Positions 1 to 30,000 of a stretch of DNA of 64,000 bases are shown in pieces; positions within the stretch are counted from its first letter, which is position 1; each line of letters starts with the position of its first letter. The position numbers and the translations under genes are program-made. Where the stretch lies: NCBI RefSeq assembly GCF_902459465.1, contig NC_047076.1, forward strand, positions 12,222,146 to 12,286,145, written 5' to 3'. A model generated the notes under the pieces. It was given only the letters and a program-made list of their open reading frames with translations. It was not told the origin of the DNA and searched no databases. This DNA is from Asterias rubens. Its lineage: Eukaryota > Echinodermata > Asteroidea > Forcipulatida > Asteriidae.

Positions 1-208
1 ACATTGTGGGAAACGGCTCCCTTCGAAGTATCGTAGTTTTCAAGAAATTTTCCACGAATTTGATTTCAAGACTTCAAAATTAAGCGTCTAAAAGCACACA
101 ACAAGGGTATTTTATCTTCCATTATTATCTCACAACTTCGATGAGATACATGTGCACCAAGTGAGAAGACTAGTCTTTGACAATTACCAAAGGTGTCCAG
201 TGTCTTGA
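1..208 (+). repeat. Family A TTAA-type repeat, truncated by window edge
   Basis: It matches the right part of family A (AACGGCTCCCTT, then CTTTGACAATTACCA and GTGTCCAGTGTCTT). The palindromic middle is decayed. It lies in the intron after exon 16. Confidence 0.85.
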
Positions 209-378
209 AGTGTTTAGGGTTAAAGGTGTGGGCTCAAGGTGAGGGCTTAATACATTATTATTATTAAAATATGAATTAATTGACCGAGGAAGTTGTCAAA
301 AGATGAGACGCATCCTTGAATCAATGCACTCCCTAATCTCCTGTGAAATCCTTTTAGATTAAGGTTTTGTGGACTTAC

Positions 379-18013
<17,635 letters not shown>

Positions 18014-18280
18014 CTGTACACTGCACGGTTAACAGTTAACCGTCAAAACAATGTTAAGCAATGAAATTGTGATCTATTAATTTTTTGCACATGGCTTTTT
18101 ATTTTCCTTTCTGTCATTTTATAACCTTCTAAAATTGGTAATACTGTAATTAGTTCATGTTTAATTAAAAACTATACCCATTACAGGCATGGCGTAATGC
18201 CATCACAAGCAAGCAACTTAAATATTTATAACATAAGTATGCCTCAAATCCTATATAATTATTTTACACAAACATAAATT

Positions 18281-18325
18281 ATAGGCAGTGGACACTATTG
18301 GTAATTACTCAAAATAATTACAATA
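18281..18325 (+). repeat. Family A end fragment
   Basis: Only the left terminus (GGCAGTGGACACTATTGGTA) is present, just upstream of the mosaic gene's 5' end. Confidence 0.8.
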
Positions 18326-18889
18326 AAAGTTGAAACGCAAAACTCGCCTTTTGTTGTTAGAAACAAATTTAAAAGCGCTTTGTTGGCAACAGGCTAAAGA
18401 ATATTTCCTCGTCATTAAAATTAATTGACAAGTCAACTGATGGGGGAAATTAATAATGATCTATTATTTATTGCCATTGACTGACAGCCTGACGCACTGA
18501 TCGCGATCAATCCAGTGTGTTATGATGTTGCTCTTTCTTCTACTCAACACAGCAACGAGCTTGTGTACATTATAGATGGTACAATCAAAATGATTCATTT
18601 GAGTATAAGACGATGAACCAATAAGTCACGCTTTGTCACTTCTATATGAAAATAAAAACGATATACATTGTGTAAATCATAACGAATGGAGGAACTTTTG
18701 GGGAAAGCGGTTGGTATTATTTTCTCTTAAAGCAAAGTATAAATAATTTGAGTCCAAAGTGAATAAATCAACCTGTTTATTCGACTCAAAAGGTGGTCGC
18801 GTTTTTAAGATAATTATCGCCAAAAAATTCCGAGGTCCTGTTGTCCATGAACCATCCGATAAAAGATTACCGTTACAAGTTTCTCTTTC

Positions 18890-19270
18890 TTAAAGACACT
18901 GGACACTATTGGTAAATGTCAAAGACTAGTCTTCTCACTTGATATATGAAAATAACAAACCTGTGAACATTTGAGCTCAATTATTGGTCGTCGAAGTTGC
19001 GAGATAACAATGAAAGGAAACAAAAACCATGTCACACGAAGTTGTGTACAGTGCTTTCAGGTGCTTGATTTTGAGACCTCAAATTCTAAGTCTGAGGTCT
19101 CGAAATCAAATTGATGGGAAATTACTTCTTTCTCAAAAACTACATTACTTCAGAGGGAGTCGTTTCTCGCAATGTTTTATACTATCAATCTCTCCCCATT
19201 ACTCGTTACCAAGGAACGTCTCACGCTAGTAATTATTCTGAGTAATTACCAATCGTGTCCACTGCCTTTA
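18890..19270 (-). repeat. Family A repeat, full length, reverse
   Basis: It runs from TTAAAGACACTGGACACTAT to GTGTCCACTGCCTTTA, with the central palindrome GAGACCTCA / TGAGGTCTC intact. Confidence 0.93.
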
Positions 19271-19809
19271 GAAGCAGTGGTCATAATGAATAACACAAAA
19301 GGTACTAAATAGTTTTGTACCATCCTCTGAAAAGGTTTGCGTGTGGGCAAAAAGGGAAAAGTCACTGATCGTGTGACCATCAGATTGAGGAACAAAGAAT
19401 AAAAAACTTACCATTAAAAAGTTTACTCTTTCTTCGGCGTGTCCTCCGATATCGGTTTATCTGAGAAGTCCAGATGAGAACCATCAATTATATTACAAAT
19501 ATTGTTCTCATTACTGACATCACTTTAGGTCTGGAAAGGTTTGCGTTAGTTCTCCAACTATGGTCTGACTCTTATGAACCATCAGATGCGTATCTTCTTT
19601 CGGCGTGTGTTTATATGGATTTTAAACATAATAAATTATTCCAGAAGAATCATCATTATTTAATCACTAATCAATATTTTGCTCAATATTAATGACAGAG
19701 AAACAAAGAATATAAAAAAAGACAATGCAGAAATTGTATCTCTTCTTTCGGCGTGTGACGAAAGGAGGTTATGATCACAGTATTTCAGAAAAATCTTCAC
19801 CAACGGTAC

Positions 19810-20188
19810 TTAAAGGCAGTGGACACTATTGGAAATTACTCAAAATAATTATCAGCATAAAACCTTACTTGGTAACGAGTAATGGGGAGAGGTTGATATA
19901 GTAATTAAACGGCTCCTTCTGAAGTAATGTAGTTTTCGACAAAGAAGTAATTTTCCACGAGTTTGATTTCGAGACCTCAGATTTAGAATTTGAGGTCTCG
20001 AAATCAAGCATCTGCAAGCACACAACTTTGTGTGACAAGGGTGGTTTTTTTCTTTCATTATTATCTCGCAACTTCGATGGCCGATTGAGCTCAACATTTC
20101 ACACGTTTGTCATTTTATGCATAGTTGAGATACAGCATGGTGAGAAGACAGGTCTTTGACAGTTACAAGTAGTGTCTACTGTCTTTAA
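19810..20188 (+). repeat. Family A repeat, full length
   Basis: The ends are TTAAAGGCAGTGGACACTAT and TCTACTGTCTTTAA. The central palindrome is TTTCGAGACCTCA / TGAGGTCTCGAAA. Confidence 0.93.
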
Positions 20189-20374
20189 GATTTGCGTTTC
20201 ATGGCAAAAAAAAAAAGAAATTCACAATCAATGGTTGTATTTACCTACCTCAAAGTGTATAAATATTAGGCTCTTATTGCGACCGGGTCGAGTAAATATA
20301 GCGATGTTCCTTGTATGTTTGTGTAAGTTTGTTGTAAGTGTGAAGTAGGTCGCGGCCACAGCAAAAATGGTCGT

Positions 20375-20660
20375 GACAATCGTGTTCTTGTTCAAGATAC
20401 TTTACTATAATATAGATGCTGTTCTTCAACCAGGGGTATATACACCTGCAAGGGTAGAGGTTTATATTGTGTATGACAAATCAGCCGATTTTACGAAACG
20501 CAAGGTTCCCGAGTCAGGATGGGTTCAATGCGTCATGGAAACAGAACTTCACTCCGACGTCCCAACTCCTTGTATTAATCCTATGAAGAGATTTGTGAAA
20601 TCTACGGCAGGGCACTTTGATACGTTGTGAAATGCGTATAATAAAAAAGAACTTGTTATT
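20375..20660 (+). mobile_element. Decayed SINE body (family D, head lost)
   Basis: It keeps AGATACTTTACTATAAT, ACCAGGGGTATATACACCTG and GTGAAATGCGTATAATAAAA of family D, but the tRNA-like head is missing. The reading frame across it is not a gene. Confidence 0.7.
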
Positions 20661-20804
20661 ACCTGACGAAGGACGATCAATCCGTTGTAAAGTTGTGCCT
20701 AGTTCACGTCTTATATCACATCATTTATCCCACGAGAACAATATTAGCTGCCTTGTATCTATTAGCTTTCACTTCTCTCTTGCAAATATGCAAACGGGCG
20801 TCCC

Positions 20805-21390
20805 CTGAAGATGACTAAAACAAGCTGTCGAAACGTCGAGACCAATTCAGAAGTCACTCCACGAATAGTGAAGTAAATATTAAACGATCCACTATAAAAA
20901 CTGTAGTCCCGGCCGATTTTCTACCTTCCGCTTTAGGTAGTAAGTGAAAAAGCAAGACAGTTCTTCAGAGCTAAGCAGTCCTTCAGAGCTAAGCAGTCTC
21001 TCGAATTCCGAAATCCAACCCGCGGTAGGATAACGATCCACTATATATAAGCTAAAGTAGTATGCAGATTTTCTACCTTCTGCCCAGGTACGTAGTGCAA
21101 AACCAGGACAAGTTCTTTTCAGAACTCAGAAGTCTCCCGAATTCCAAATTATCTACTCCGTGGTATAGGAGAATATAAAGCAAGGCAGTTCTCTAAAGAA
21201 CAAAATCTACATGTTGGCAAGTAGAATGGTGTTACCGCATACCAAAAGATACCTCACCATGCAATGCCTCAAATCCCATAACGGGTGTTTGGTGTACGTT
21301 GTGCATTCCATGAGATACAGACGGTAACTGCAATAGTTAAGGTCATACCATGTACCTACCAGTTGTTTTGTTTTCAATAGAAATACATGT
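20805..21390 (+). mobile_element. Family P retroelement-like repeat with a hammerhead-like core
   Basis: The left end is CTGAAGA, a loop closed by GAC/GTC, then GAAACGTCGAG. The rest holds three degenerate sub-repeats with a CAGTTCTTCAGAGC-like or ACAAGTTCTTTTCAG block. The terminus includes TACCTCACCATGCAATGCCT. A reverse copy lies at 51000-51600, and fragments at 42855 and 63940. Such ends are typical of Penelope-like elements and related retrozymes; no reverse transcriptase is present. Confidence 0.55.
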
Positions 21391-21689
21391 ATCTAGCTAT
21401 TGTTAATAGTGGGTGGAGATCCTTTCTGTTGTATAGCGGCAATCATGTATACGTAAAAGAAAGTAATTGGCGAATAAAACTTGTTGTCAATGCTTGGTGG
21501 AGCCCGATAGCACCACGCCAAGCTAGAGCCTTGAACGTCATAAATTTTCCCGTCTGTGCTTTTGTAAACATGTGTGATGAATTGTGCGATCACGGTAAAC
21601 AAAATATCCGCAAAATTTACGTAAATTGTTGTAAGACTGTGCTTTGAAGGGGTAGTTATATCGGGGGCGGGGCGAGGGGTGCACCTGTG

Positions 21690-21965
21690 CCCAATTTCAT
21701 AGAGCTGCTTAGCACGAAAATTTGCTTAGCATAAAATTTCTTCCTTGATAAAAACAGGATTACCAACCAAGTTTCCATTTGTTGCATATTGCTTGTTACT
21801 GGTATTCAGCTGTTGCTTTCTTATCCTGAAAATCACATGGATATTTGGCCGGTAATCTTGTTTTTATCACGGCAAGAATGTCATGCTAAGCAAATTGTTG
21901 TGCCTAGCAGATCCGACATTTGGGTCCTGGTGACACATACCACCCCCCCCCCCCAAAGGGCCACG
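21690..21965 (+). repeat. Family J repeat
   Basis: It runs from CCCAATTTCATAGAGCTGCT to CATGCTAAGCAAATTGTTG, with inverted arms around TTGCTTAGCA and GGATTACCA. It is an inverted-end element. Confidence 0.7.
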
Positions 21966-22540
21966 CCGCTGGCATAGTACCTGGTACATGCATGAGTTTG
22001 CACTCGACAACATAAACAATTAGGCATACGTGAAAGGGGAAAACCATTGATTTTTCCAGATCTAGCATCAACTATAAGTCTGTTTTAATATTTCTGTTTT
22101 CATACAAAAACACAAAGAATGTTGGTGCAACAATTACTATACAAAAATATAAAAAATCTCTCGAGTGAAAAACACATCACTGGTGTTTAATAAACCATAG
22201 AACGCACTGCCCAATATTGCAAACATTGTAATTTAGTATTTTACCAAAGAAACCCATATACAATACATACACCAATTGCCGCCACCACCGGGCGTAATAT
22301 GCACATTATTTATATATTTTTAATACAGAGTATTTGTATTGTGCGAAAGCTTATTGCTCCAACATGAATAAAAACATCTCTTTTATTATGTACGGACCAT
22401 TAATCCTTTAAAAAGTTTTTGAGAAATGCAGTTCCCTACGATGTACATGTATAAGCAGCATTTTTATTTTGTATGTACAAGGTTCTAAGACTCATCACTA
22501 CTATTAAGTTACAAACGAACGAAAACAGGTTACAAGCCTT

Positions 22541-23374
22541 AAGCCGATTGCACAAAGAGTTAGGACTAGGAGATGTTAAATACTTAAAGACACTGCACAC
22601 TAATGGTAATTAAGTCTTCACAATTGGTGTATCTCAACACATGCATTACATAACAAACCTGAGAAAATTTGAGCTTAATCGGTTGTTGAAGTTGCGAGAT
22701 AATAATGAGAGAAAAAACACCCTTGTCACATGAAGTTGTGTGCGTTTAGATGCTTGATTTTGAGACCTCAAATTCTAAATCTGATGTCTTGAAATCAAGT
22801 TTGTTGAAAATTACTTCTTTCTTGAAAACTAAATCACTTCAGAGGGAGATCGTTTCTCACAATGTTTTATATTATCAACAGCTCTCCATTGCTCGTTACC
22901 AAGTAAGGTTGCATGCTAATAATTATTTTGAGTAATTACCAATAGTGTCCACTGCCTTTAAAGGGAAGGTACACGTTTGGTAATTGTCAAAGACCAGTCT
23001 TCTCACTTGGTGTATCCCAACATAAGCATAAAATAACAAGCCTGTGAAAATTTGAGCTAAATTGGTCATCGAAGTTGCGAGAAAATGATGAGAGAAAAAC
23101 ACCCATGTTGGACGGATTTGTGTGCTTTCAGATAGGAATAAAAGACTTCTGGCTAGAAGTCTTTTATTATTTTAGTGAGAAATTACCTCTTTCTCAAAAT
23201 CAGAGGGAGCCGTTTCTCACAATGTTTTATACTATCAACAGCTCTCCAATGCTCGTTACCAAGTAAGGTTTCAAGCTAATAATTATTTTGAGTAATTACC
23301 AATAGCGTGCACTGCCTTTAAGGCTAGTCCTAGAGATAAGACTAGTCTCAACTCTTTGTGAAATCCAACCCTGG
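22541..23374 (+). repeat. Family I element split by two tandem family A copies
   Basis: The family I left part (CACAAAGAGTTAGGACTAGG, to 22583) and right part (CTAGTCCTAGAGATAAGACT, from 23322) are separated by two complete A elements at 22584-22961 and 22961-23321, joined at a shared TTTAAAG. The second A copy belongs to a variant with AAGGGAAGGTACACGTTTGG at its end. Confidence 0.85.
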
Positions 23375-23984
23375 AATTACATCTGTGGGAGGGCAAGGCC
23401 ATTTCCATTTTTCAAAGGGCACTTCAATTGGAAAATCTATAAGTCTATAAGAAACCTTTGAAAGGGCACCAAGGCCAAAACCAGGGCAAAGGGGACAATG
23501 GCCACCATGTCACAATTCCAGGCCTAAATTATATCTGGAAAATAATTAGTACCTTTTCAAACGTAATATTAACAGAAGTTTGTGCGATTTATCATTTCTC
23601 AAGTGCAAAAGTAAACATCTATGGCCCCACATAAACAAAGGAAAATACGCCCATATCATCCATTTTTATGTAATGTATACTTATATCATTTCAAATAAAT
23701 TTATATCAGATCATGTATATGATAAATGTACACAACACATCATTTGCTATTAGTACACAATGTTATTTGGTTATCAGTACTGGACAGTGTTTGTTATTTA
23801 ACTAAATAAATCGTGTTCTTAATTTCCCAACAGAAGATTTTGGTCAAGATACAAACGGTAAAATGTGTTAGAAAAAGCACTTACAGTACATACAAAGGAA
23901 TTTGTTCAGAAAACTGTTTACTTTGGAGGGATTATGTCCTGAGGCTTTCTGCGAGTATTTGTGTTTCAAAGCACTGTATACCTT

Positions 23985-24230
23985 TAGTAAAGACAAGTAT
24001 TTTCACATGTATCCCAACATAAAAAAATAATAACAATAAAATGTGAACATTTTGGGTCAATTGGTCATCAAACTTGCAAGAAAGTAGTGAAAGAAAAAAC
24101 ACCCTTGTTACACAAAAGCGTGTGCTTTCAAATGCTCTAGAAAGGCTTCAGGCTTGAAGTCTTTCTCAGATTCAAATATTTTAGTTACTTCAGGGTAGAG
24201 TACTTGTAGCTTCTCACATTGCTTGTCAAC
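23985..24230 (-). repeat. Family A repeat, partial and decayed
   Basis: It keeps ATGTATCCCAACATAA, TTGGTCATCAAACTTGCAAG and ACACCCTTGTTACAC. Both ends are lost. Confidence 0.65.
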
Positions 24231-25452
24231 CAGGGTTGGGCAAATAGCGCCCTCTAGTGTTGATATAATTACAAAAGTCAAGTACAAACAACAAAGAAAC
24301 TTTGCAGCGAAAATAATAATAATAAGTCTTTATGAACAAGCATATAATATATATATAAAAAAAAAAAAAACACTATTAATCTAATTATTACGAGTTTCCA
24401 AATTCAACCAAATTTGTTGCAAAAAAACCAAACAATTAACAGAATGGAAATGGTTTGTTTAAAAAAAACGTCAACTGCGGAAAGGCATTATGAAATCAAA
24501 TTCATACACAATTTACGGAGAAAACTGTAAATTCTTTCAAAAGTTGGCTTCGCCCTCGTCTCCATATATCTTACAAGCGACGTTGCCCCAAGCCAATTTT
24601 GTTTGTGCGTATTTACGGTCCATCAGCATAATTATACTGTACACATGGGAAAGACTTATTTGGGTAAAAAGCTGATAATATAGAGTTATTTTTAACAAAA
24701 TATATACAGAGAAAGAAAAGTGTCAATTTTAAGTTCGCATAGCAGCAGAGATATTTAGATGTAAAAACATGATTCAATTTAAATGGATTCCGGCTAAAAT
24801 GCTTGCATTTTGACACGTGGGTACTAGGCATTCTACAAGCGCGCCATAAGCGCGCCATACAAGCGCGCGAAAGTGTTTAACAAGCGTCACGCAAAGTATT
24901 CACTTTTGGGAGCCAATCAGCTTGGCTTTTCAGGACATCACTACCGAGGTTAGTGTAGACTTGATTCAAGTCTTAGATCGCAGTTATTCCTCAGCACCTC
25001 AGCCACGAATAACGCCCCAACATTAATAGCTATCACGCGCCCTAACTCGCAATCTAAGTGGCTAAATGACAAAGGTCGATCACAAGAGGGCGCTGTTTGT
25101 AGCGGCTATCAGGACGACTAAAAAGCCACGATCAAACACTTGTAGTCTAGGGTAAGTGACGAGATGGATACAGCCAGTGTTGTAGCTAGACCATTTTTAG
25201 AGGCGGGCTCTAAATCCACCAAGGGCGGGTGGTTCCAAAAAAAATATTCATGTTTACCGTAGATATGGGGCAATCATTGCTGAAGTGCAATCTTTAAGAT
25301 TCTGAGCTTGGCAGCACAGTGTATTTTGCTCAGAGTACCGGCGAAATTTGTTAGTTCTGGGCTGGCTTGCCCGGTACCGCCCAACGTGGCTACAACACTG
25401 CATACAGCGCGCTACCAATGGCAGCGAGGCTGCCACATCTGTGGCTTCCAAC

Positions 25453-25813
25453 TTAAAGGATTTGGGAACTTTTTCAAAATGTCCATAGATTTACATTAAA
25501 CTTACAGGGTTTGAGGATAATGGTAATGGAAAGCTTCCCTTCAAATCTTACTTACTGAGGTGCTGTAGGTTTTGAGAAATGAGTAAAACAATGTCATGAA
25601 AATCCGTTTGTAAATGATTAAAATAATTTTCGTCTCATGAGACGAAAATTATTTTTATGACATTGTTTTACTCATTTCTCAAAAACTACAGCACCTCAGC
25701 ACGTACTATATTCAGGGAAGCTTTCTACTATCATTATCTTCAAACTGTGTGAGTTAAGTGTAAATCTGTGGACATTGTGTATTTCGTCCGACAAAAGTTA
25801 CATACACCCTTTA
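25453..25813. repeat. Family C repeat, full-length palindrome
   Basis: Two long arms of about 170 bp face each other around AATTTTCGTCTCATGAGACG at 25620-25655. The ends are TTAAAGGATTTGGGAACTTT and ACACCCTTTAATA. Transcribed, it would fold into a long hairpin. Confidence 0.9.
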
Positions 25814-26446
25814 ATAGGACGAAAATAAATTGTCCTAAAATGAATTCATCAGTATTTAAGCAAAATCAGTAGTTTTGGTTGCAAGATATACATAGGATAA
25901 CAAAAATATACAAAATTCAATCATCTAATCCTTACAGTAAAATCTTAAAAAGGAGCATTTCATATAAAATTTGGATTCAAATAACATTCTTTAATTTGAA
26001 TATATTTCATTATTTTCAAGATGAATTGAATTGAATTGTACTGACCCAATTCACCTGACGTCATCATCAGGGTAATCTTGGATGCGCCATTTTGGTGGTA
26101 ATTGTCACTGTGAGTTATTCAGAGAAGCCGGCATTTAAGGCAATGCGACATTTACACGTTAACCTATTGACCTACAAAATGGTGAACGTGGCACAGTTGC
26201 CTATATGACGTGTGTGCAAGGGGGGTCAATACATTTAAATATACACATATTTTATTTAGACAAGTTTCAACAAAAGGGTGGTGTTGAGTATCCTTGAGGA
26301 ACAAAGCTTGAGGGAAACCAAAAAAGGGAACCTCCACTTGACACATGTTATAATTTTGTCATAACTGGTCCACTCTGCACTGTGCTATGACACTGGCTAT
26401 TGGTAACCAGGGATGCGACCATGCCCAGAGTTCCAAATAGTATTAG

Positions 26447-26790
26447 AATGTCAATGCCAAGTGGTTAAGAGCATCAAATTCAAGTTCTGGGGGTCAGCGT
26501 GTGGGTTCGAATCCCGGTCCTGACACTTGTGTCCTTGAGCAAGATACTTTACTATAATTACTTCTCTTCACCCAGGGGTATGAATGGGTACCTGCGAGGG
26601 TAGAGGTTGATTTTGTGAATGACAAGGCCTTTGAAGCACCACAGCAGCTCGGGGCTGTATACTCCCCGGGGAGCCGAGAAAGATTAAAGGAATGCTGATG
26701 GCCCAATGAACAGGGCACTAATGTAAAGCGCATCGATAGAGTTTATTGTGAAATGCGATAAATAAGAATTTGTTATTACTAATATTATTA
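26447..26790 (+). mobile_element. tRNA-derived SINE, near full length (family D)
   Basis: The head is GCCAAGTGGTTAAGAGCATC and GTGGGTTCGAATCCC. It has the same body and TTATT-type tail as the copy at 3278. It lies 240 bp beyond the kelch gene stop codon, on the opposite strand. Confidence 0.88.
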
Positions 26791-27029
26791 TTATAGTTGA
26801 CTAGAGTAGTCTAACTATCGTTGACATCGACTAGACAGAGGTCAGGCATTGTTAATCAACTTATAGTCAACGCTAGTCCTTGAGCGAATTTGACCTCTGT
26901 CGTTAATTGCACCAGATGATACCCTGAGACAATTCTTCAGCTGTTGAAACGTTCAGCTTCTTGAAAAAAAAAAGGACCTTAATTTTTACCCGGCAGCAAC
27001 GCTTTTGAAATCATCTTATCAATCGTCTC

Positions 27030-30000
27030 TCACGAACAACATCCGAACCGTCTTCTCGGCGCCTCCATATTGCTCACCACCGTCCAGTCGTCCTTCTCTT
27101 TCTCGTACATCTCGACGGAGCGGAGGTAGTCGTTACCGTCGTAGCCACCGAGGGCGTAGAGACGCTGGTTGACGGCGGCGAGTCCCACACCGCTTCGTGG
27201 GTGGTTCATCATCTGAACGTGGACCCAGACATCCGTGGCTGTGTTGTAAACCTCTACACTCGCTAGACTGTTGGTCATAACAAGATTAAATGTAAACAAT
27301 CAACAAACTAATCGACAATCAACGAAGACATCACACCACATCTAGGAAATACATGTAAAGCTTTAAAACCTCAGAGTCCTTGTTACATTATGTTGTGCAC
27401 ATATTCTCATCAAACATTTAAAACATTATAAATTTTCTCCTAGAAGTTCTTGATACGTCTTGTTTCACAGACTTTCTTTTGAATCACTTGTCTGTTTAAT
27501 CAGAACTATTCTTAGTGCATTTTAGAATCAATGCACTTTACAGTGCCCTAGTCACTGGGTCAATAACATTCATGTAATCTTTCTCTGCTCCTTGGGGAGT
27601 ACACATCAGGCTGTCGTGATATTCCAAAGGTGTTTGCATACACGATATCAACCTCTACTATCGCAGGTACCCATTTATACCATCTATTGCAGGTATCCAT
27701 TTCACCCTGGGTGAAGAGAAGCAATTATAGTAAAGCAGCTTGCTTAAAAGATTTGGGTACTTTTTCAAAATGTCCATAGATTTACATTAAACTTACAGGG
27801 TTTGAAGATAATGATAGTGGAAAGCTACCCCTTCAAATATTACTTACTGAGGTGCTGTAGTTTTTGAGAAATGAGTAAAACAATGTCATGAAAATACGTT
27901 AGTAAATGCTTAAAATAAAATTATTTTCATGACATTGTTTTACACATTTCCAAAAAAAAACTACAGCACCTCAGCACGTAATATTTTCAGGGAAGCTTTC
28001 TACTATCATTATCTTCAAACTGTGTAAGTTTAGTGTAAATCTGTGGACATTGTGTTTTTTGTCCTACAAAAAAGTACATAAACCCTTTAAGGACACAAGT
28101 GTCACGACCGGGATTCGAACCCACACTATGGTGACGAAACCACCCCCCCCCCCGCCTGTGGAACGACTTGCCTCTCACCCTTAGATCACGACCTGACATT
28201 TCTTCATTCAAATCCAATCTCAAAACTTACCTCTTCAGTCAAGCCTACCATTAATTTTTCCCTTGGTCATATTTTAGCGCAGTGAATAGTTTTCTAGATA
28301 CCAGCGCTTTATAAGATTTATTATTATTATTATTATTTATGTTCTTAACCACTCGGCCATGACCCTATGTATATTGTGTAGTATGCAACTAAATATTGTT
28401 GAATCAAATTGAATACCGTACCTAACACTGCAGTTACATCCTCCGACCACATAAATCTTCTCTTTGAAGGATGTTGCGCTGACCATAGACCGCGCTGTGT
28501 GCATCGGAGATACAGTCCGCCATTTCTTGATCTGTTTTTATAACAAAACAAAAACCCAAAAATAATATTAGAACACAAAAGCAAACAAGTCCACAAAGTT
28601 TTATTTTAAGATTTTCTAATAAATAATAGTAATTGGGGGGGCTAATCATCCTTACTTGCAGCTAAGAGCTGAATTGCGAAGGACGCGGCTACAATGTGTT
28701 CGAGAAGCTGGCATGCAAGGGCGCCTTTGGCCGTCAGCCGCATCAACCCATTATGACCACGGAGCACAGCCAATATCGAAAGTGATTTCTCACTAGGGAG
28801 GAAAACCGGATGGTCTGGAAAACCCCCGTGGCACAGCAGAGAACAAACGAACAACTCAACTCACATATGGGCCCGGCCGGGAATTGAACCGTGATCACCT
28901 TGGTGGGAGGCGAGTGCTTTACGCACAAGCCAAACATGCCACCAATGAAAAGTGCACTTTGCAAAAAGAAAATGACCCGCCCTCCTGAATATTAAATTCT
29001 AGGTCAGGAAATAATATTTAAAATACATGTGTTTGAATTCCCACAGAGCTAAGATTGATCGGAAAGATCTAGCATCATGTAATGGTTTACAAGGTGCTGT
29101 GGCGCAATATAAAGCCAATCAAACCAGCAACACCATGGCGAACTCGTCTTTTCAGTAAGTGCACTGGGTTCTTTTTTTGCGCATTACACAACACATGAGA
29201 TCTAAAACTTAAAAGCTTGTCTGGAGTACTTAATAACAGTCATTAAGTGTCTTGCTTACAGGTAAGTGTTGCGACAAGGCCTTGAACCCACACTTGGTTG
29301 ATTAGAAACACCAACGTTTTAGTCAAGTGGTTTTATCACTTCAGCCCTGACAATGGTGATATAAACAATTCATCTTAAGAACTTTGTGTTTTTTTAATTT
29401 AAAGACAGTGGACACTATTGGTAATTGTCAAAGACTAGCCTTCACAGTTGGTGTATCTCATCATATGCATAAAATAACAAACCTGTGAAAATTTGAGCTC
29501 AATCGGTCATCAAACTTGCGAGATAACAATAAAAGAAAAAAACACCCTTGTCACACGAAGTTGTGTGCGTTTAGATGGTTGATTTCGAGCCCCCAAATTC
29601 TAAACCTGAGGTCTCGAAATCAAATATGTGCAAAATTACTTCTTTCTCGAAAACTATGGCACTTCAGAGGGAGCCGTTTCTCACAATGTTTTATACCATC
29701 AACCTCTCCCCATTACGCATCCCCAAGAAAGGTTTTATGCTAATGAATATTTTGAGTAATTACCAATAGTGTCCACTGCCCTTAAGATATAATTTTTTTT
29801 ATAAATATTTTACCATTGGAGAGTAGCATTCAACACTGTTGAGGTCTGCGGAGCCGTCGTATCCTCCGATAACAAAAATGCCAGAACCGTGGGCTACTGC
29901 TGCAGCCATACTTCGTGGTGATGTCATGTCTAATAATAAGAATAAAAAACAATGACAATTTATAAAATGAAAAACAATTGCAGATCGACTACGCCTCAAG

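Larger units (their letters stand above)
18014..27029. other. Gene-poor interval of 9 kb between the mosaic gene and the kelch gene
   Basis: I see no exon with convincing similarity on either strand. The stretch is made of family A, C, D, J, I and P repeats (listed separately) separated by AT-rich sequence. The first bases, 18014 to about 18060, are the likely 5' untranslated region of the mosaic gene. The last few hundred bases before 27030 would hold the kelch gene's 3' untranslated region. Confidence 0.6.

Noticed and set aside
20367..20630. 87-codon plus-strand frame
   Set aside because: It is a decayed SINE body (family D).
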